From Pseudarcicella hirudinis (GTDB taxonomy: Bacteria > Bacteroidota > Bacteroidia > Cytophagales > Spirosomataceae): DNA of 64,000 bases. The stretch spans positions 199,257 to 263,256 of the forward strand of contig NZ_FOXH01000004.1 in the NCBI RefSeq assembly GCF_900115665.1. The letters are read 5' to 3'. Position 1 is the stretch's first letter; each line of letters starts with the position of its first letter. Below the pieces are notes generated by a model. That model was not told the DNA's origin. It saw nothing but the letters and a program-made list of their open reading frames with translations, and did no database searches. Positions 60,286 to 64,000 of this stretch are shown here, piece after piece. The position numbers and the translations under genes are program-made.

Positions 60286-63200
60286 ATGAAAACAACTACT
60301 GTATTAAAGTTATTGGGATCCAGGTTTTTCTGGATGCTTTTTATGCTAACCGGGCTTTTTCACATAAGCGCAGGACAAAACCGGATTCTTGTTTTCAGTA
60401 AAACAGAGGGTTTCCGTCATGCTTCCATTGAAGTCGGTAAACCTGCTCTGAAAAAAATGGGACAGGAAAAAGGTTTCATTGTTGACCTGACCGAAGATGC
60501 ATCTCAATTTAATGAACAAAACCTTAAACGTTACAGGGCGGTTGTATTCCTAAGCACAACCGGAGATGTTCTCAATCCTGCTCAGCAAACTGATTTTGAA
60601 CGCTATATTCAGGCTGGCGGCGGCTATGTCGGAATTCACGCGGCAACGGATACAGAATATGACTGGCCATGGTACGGCCGTATGGTAGGTGCATTTTTTC
60701 TGGATCACCCTTCTACGCCAAGCAATGTTCAGAAAGGCAGGTACAATGTGGTAATGAAAAACCATTGGGGTACGAAAATGATGCCTGAAACTTTTGAAAG
60801 AGAAGATGAATTTTACAGTTTCAAACAGATCAGTCCTAACATCAATGTGCTGGTAACGATTGACGAAAAATCATACCAGGGAGGTAAAAACCCTGATTTT
60901 CATCCGATGAGCTGGTTTCAGGAGTTTGAAGGTGGCCGATCGTTTTATACGGCAATGGGTCATACTGATCAAACTTTTTCCGAGCCTCTTTTCCTTGAAC
61001 ACCTTTGGGCAGGGATAAATTTTGCAATGGGTGGAGAAAACCCGAAACCATTGGATTATTCAAAAGCACGTCCTGAAGAAAACCGCTTTACCAAAGTGAT
61101 TCTGGAAGAAAAACTGGACGAACCAATGGAATTAACCTTACTTGATAATAGCAGAGTATTATTTATTGAACGGAAAGGTGCTATTAAATTGTATAACATT
61201 CAGACAAAACAGCTTAAAACCATTGCTACTCTCCCGGTAAGCACAAAATATACTGATCGTGAAGGCAAAATTACAGAAGCTGAGGACGGGATACTGGGTT
61301 TGAACAAAGATCCGAATTTTGCTAAAAACCACTGGATTTACCTGTATTATTCACCGGCAGGATCAGAAGCAAAAAATATTCTGACCCGTTATGAATTGCG
61401 CGGCGATGAATTGGTAATGGATTCGAAAAAGGTTCTTCTGGAAATTCCGGTACAACGTGAGCAATGTTGCCATACAGGTGGCTCAATTGACTGGGACAAA
61501 CAAGGCAACCTGTACCTTTCTACAGGAGATAACACAAACCCACACGGTTCAAATGGTTACAGTCCAAGTGACGAACGTCCTGATCGCAGTCCCTGGGATG
61601 CACAAAAGTCTTCTGCCAATACCAACGATTTAAGAGGAAAAATCATCCGTATTCATCCTGAAGCCAATGGTACATATACAATTCCTGAAGGAAACTTATT
61701 TCCAAAAGGCACAGCCAATACCCGTCCTGAGATTTATACAATGGGGCACAGAAACCCGTTCAGAATTTCGGTCGATCAGAAAACCGGATTTGTATATTGG
61801 GGAGAAGTAGGTCCGGATGCCAACAAACCGGATGCGACACGCGGGCCGGAGGGACATGATGAAGTAGGGCAAGCCCAGAAACCGGGAAACTTCGGCTGGC
61901 CTCATTTTGTAGGAGATAACAAGGCTTACAACAAATTTGATTTCACAAAAAATGTTTCCGGTGAAAAATGGGATGCTGCCAAACCAACCAATACTTCTCC
62001 GAACAATACAGGTTTGAAAGAACTTCCTGCTGCACAAAAAGCACTTATCTGGTATCCTTATGCAGAATCCAAGGAATTTCCACTGGTAGGAAGTGGTGGA
62101 AGAAATGCAATGGCCGGTCCGGTTTTCTATACTGAGAACTTCAAAAATGCACCACATGCTTTTCCGCAGTATTACAATGGAAAATTAATTATCTATGACT
62201 GGATGCGTGGTTGGATTATGGCTGTTACTTTAGACAAAAATGGCAATTATTCCTCTATGGAGCCATTTATGCCTAGCTACAAATTCAGCAACCCGATGGA
62301 TATGGCTTTTGCAGAGAACGGAGATTTATATATGCTTGAATACGGTTCAGGATGGTTTTCGGCAAATGATGATGCCCGCCTGATCCGTATTGAATACAAC
62401 GGCGGAAACCGTAAACCTTCAGTACAGATTGCGGCTGACAAAATGGGTGGATCAATTCCTTTAAAAGTAAGTTTCTCTTCTGAAGGAACAAAAGATGCCG
62501 ATGGAGACGTATTGAAATATTCATGGAAAATCACTTCAAAGAATGGTTTCAATAAGATTCTGACTGAAAATAACCCAAGCCTGACATTTAGCAAAGCGGG
62601 TGTTTATAAAGTCACTTTAACAGCTACAGATGCCAAAGGAGAAAGCAATAGCCAGTCTATGGAAATCAAGGCCGGTAACGAATTGCCTAAAGTTACTTTT
62701 GATTTAGCTGGAAGCAATAAGTCGTTCTTCTTCCCTAACCAGAATATCAATTACGAAGTAAAAGTAAGTGATAAAGAAGACGGAAGTCTGGCAAATGGAA
62801 AAATCAAACCGGAAGATGTTTCTGTGAACATTGACTATCTGGCAGAAGGTTATGACAAAGTTGCCATAGCTCAGGGACACCGTTCAGCTGACGCTTCAGT
62901 TTCTTTGACAAAAGGATTAAAATTGATTGAGGCAAACGACTGTAAAGCTTGTCATAGTGTAACTAAAAAATCGATCGGACCAACTTACACCCAGGTTTCT
63001 CAGAAATATAAAAATGACGGAAGTGCTTTAGAGCGATTGACCAAGAAAGTTATTGCCGGCGGAAGCGGAGTATGGGGCGAAACACCAATGAGTGGCCACC
63101 CTCAGCTGGCAGCTTCAGATGCGGCAGATATGGTGAAATATATCCTAAGCCTTTCAGAGAAAAAAGCAACGGCCAATTCTCTTCCGGTAAAAGGTGTTTA

Positions 63201-64000
63201 CACAACCAAACTTCCTGCAAATGACAAAGGACAGGGTATTTATATGATGAGAGCTGCTTACAGCGATCATGGTGCCAACGGTATTCCTTCTTTGAGTTCT
63301 GAAGAAAATTTAGTATTGAGAAATCCTAAAGTAAGTTCGCATAAGTTTGACAAATATGAAGGTGTTCAGAAAATGAAATTCAACGGAATGGAGTTCATTA
63401 TTCCAAATACATCTGCAAGTTATATCGGGTTGAATAAAACGGATTTAACCGGAATTACAGAAGTCCTTCTATCTGTTTCGGCTCCTAAACCACAGTTAAA
63501 TGCAGCAGGCGGAACGATAGAACTTCGTCTTGATTCTCCGACAGGCAAGCTGATTAACGAACCGCTGGTGATTGAACCTTCTGATAAAATGTCGTTTGGT
63601 GATCAGAAAAGTATTAAACTGATCCCGACTGAAGGAGTTCATGATTTATACATTCTATTCAAAAACAGTAAGGCTTCTGGTCAGTCTTTGTTTGTAATGA
63701 TAGATGCTGTATTCAAAACAGCTGATTCTGATAAACAGGCGGCTGTCAAACCGGAAGCTGTCAACCTGAATGATTATATTGGAAAGTTCAAAATGACCGG
63801 TCTTCCTTTCGAGTTTATTGAAGTTAGTTTAAAAGAAGGAAAACTCTTATTAAATGCCGGAGGACAGGAAGGTGAACTTACACAAACCGGTGATGATAAG
63901 TTTGATGCAAGTGGAAAGGCTACAATTCTTTTTACAAGGGATGAGCAGAAGAATGTAAATGCACTTAAACTTGAAGCAATGGGTGCCAGTTTTGAAGGCA
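60286..64000 (+). CDS. ThuA / PQQ-type sugar dehydrogenase / PKD / cytochrome c multidomain protein (runs off window)
   Basis: At least 1238 residues, not complete in the window. A signal peptide (about 1-30, ending near SAGQ) precedes a ThuA-like domain (about 31-250: ILVFSKTEGFRH, GGGYVGIHAATDTEYDWPW, YTAMGHTDQTFSEPLF). Next comes a soluble-glucose-dehydrogenase-like six-bladed propeller (about 280-700, with EDGILGLNKDPNF, CCHTGGSIDWDKQGNLYLSTGDN, YTMGHRNPFRIS and FGWPHFVGD), then a PKD domain (about 715-800). A class I cytochrome c follows (CKACHSV near 886-892, axial Met probably in ETPMSGHPQ). A carbohydrate-binding-like region follows. It probably oxidises sugars in the periplasm or at the surface. 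Confidence 0.93.
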   Translation, partial: MKTTTVLKLLGSRFFWMLFMLTGLFHISAGQNRILVFSKTEGFRHASIEVGKPALKKMGQEKGFIVDLTEDASQFNEQNLKRYRAVVFLSTTGDVLNPAQQTDFERYIQAGGGYVGIHAATDTEYDWPWYGRMVGAFFLDHPSTPSNVQKGRYNVVMKNHWGTKMMPETFEREDEFYSFKQISPNINVLVTIDEKSYQGGKNPDFHPMSWFQEFEGGRSFYTAMGHTDQTFSEPLFLEHLWAGINFAMGGENPKPLDYSKARPEENRFTKVILEEKLDEPMELTLLDNSRVLFIERKGAIKLYNIQTKQLKTIATLPVSTKYTDREGKITEAEDGILGLNKDPNFAKNHWIYLYYSPAGSEAKNILTRYELRGDELVMDSKKVLLEIPVQREQCCHTGGSIDWDKQGNLYLSTGDNTNPHGSNGYSPSDERPDRSPWDAQKSSANTNDLRGKIIRIHPEANGTYTIPEGNLFPKGTANTRPEIYTMGHRNPFRISVDQKTGFVYWGEVGPDANKPDATRGPEGHDEVGQAQKPGNFGWPHFVGDNKAYNKFDFTKNVSGEKWDAAKPTNTSPNNTGLKELPAAQKALIWYPYAESKEFPLVGSGGRNAMAGPVFYTENFKNAPHAFPQYYNGKLIIYDWMRGWIMAVTLDKNGNYSSMEPFMPSYKFSNPMDMAFAENGDLYMLEYGSGWFSANDDARLIRIEYNGGNRKPSVQIAADKMGGSIPLKVSFSSEGTKDADGDVLKYSWKITSKNGFNKILTENNPSLTFSKAGVYKVTLTATDAKGESNSQSMEIKAGNELPKVTFDLAGSNKSFFFPNQNINYEVKVSDKEDGSLANGKIKPEDVSVNIDYLAEGYDKVAIAQGHRSADASVSLTKGLKLIEANDCKACHSVTKKSIGPTYTQVSQKYKNDGSALERLTKKVIAGGSGVWGETPMSGHPQLAASDAADMVKYILSLSEKKATANSLPVKGVYTTKLPANDKGQGIYMMRAAYSDHGANGIPSLSSEENLVLRNPKVSSHKFDKYEGVQKMKFNGMEFIIPNTSASYIGLNKTDLTGITEVLLSVSAPKPQLNAAGGTIELRLDSPTGKLINEPLVIEPSDKMSFGDQKSIKLIPTEGVHDLYILFKNSKASGQSLFVMIDAVFKTADSDKQAAVKPEAVNLNDYIGKFKMTGLPFEFIEVSLKEGKLLLNAGGQEGELTQTGDDKFDASGKATILFTRDEQKNVNALKLEAMGASFEG

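Overview
The window comes from a Bacteroidota genome, most likely of the Cytophagales/Cytophagia type. The signs are moderate-to-low GC, start codons preceded by A-rich DNA rather than Shine-Dalgarno boxes, several TAnnTTTG promoter elements, a one-piece hybrid two-component regulator (HTCS), a DUF2723 pair, a C-terminal type IX secretion sorting signal, and a ThuA/sugar-dehydrogenase/cytochrome c fusion. No rRNA, tRNA, CRISPR array, transposase or prophage was seen.

Layout. 1-3.7 kb holds small housekeeping and hypothetical genes: a GroES-like fragment, an MJ0936-type phosphodiesterase, a ferritin-like di-iron protein, a GNAT acetyltransferase and an S1/P1-like zinc hydrolase. 3.7-4.1 kb is a gene-free block of nested inverted repeats. 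4.1-8.2 kb is an orphan HTCS regulator. 8.3-18.3 kb is the most unusual region. It has an orphan effector-binding protein on the minus strand, then seven plus-strand genes (9604-16641) behind a near-perfect promoter, then a complete GntR-family paralogue of the orphan. The seven genes encode two paralogous proteins of unknown fold, an LGFP-repeat protein, a small protein matching the N-terminal domain of the next gene, a caspase/legumain-like Cys-His protease with four hemopexin-like repeats, a multi-pass membrane protein and an N-acetylmuramidase. None has a recognisable signal peptide or T9SS tail. I infer a regulated lytic or effector module, and this is the best candidate for an undescribed system.

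18.4-38 kb is mostly core genes (queG, grpE-dnaJ, two tandem DUF2723 genes with a gene-conversion-like tract, pheS, radA, truA, purL), with several one- or two-component regulators between them. 38.2-43.7 kb is a molybdenum hydroxylase operon: a 2Fe-2S subunit, two Tat-exported large subunits and a MocA-like cofactor enzyme. 46.4-51.4 kb is a three-gene cassette (ThDP enzyme, flavin amine oxidase, unknown beta-rich protein) behind a long untranslated leader. 51.5-57 kb holds a TPR histidine kinase and a large secreted phosphatase/nuclease with a T9SS tail. 57.2-64 kb holds a small membrane protein, an AraC regulator, a DUF1801 protein, and a degenerate-Nudix regulator divergent from a very large ThuA/PQQ-type dehydrogenase/PKD/cytochrome c protein that runs off the window. 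Two near-palindromic sites between that last pair suggest direct and autogenous control.

All identifications rest on reading motifs by eye. No database search was possible.
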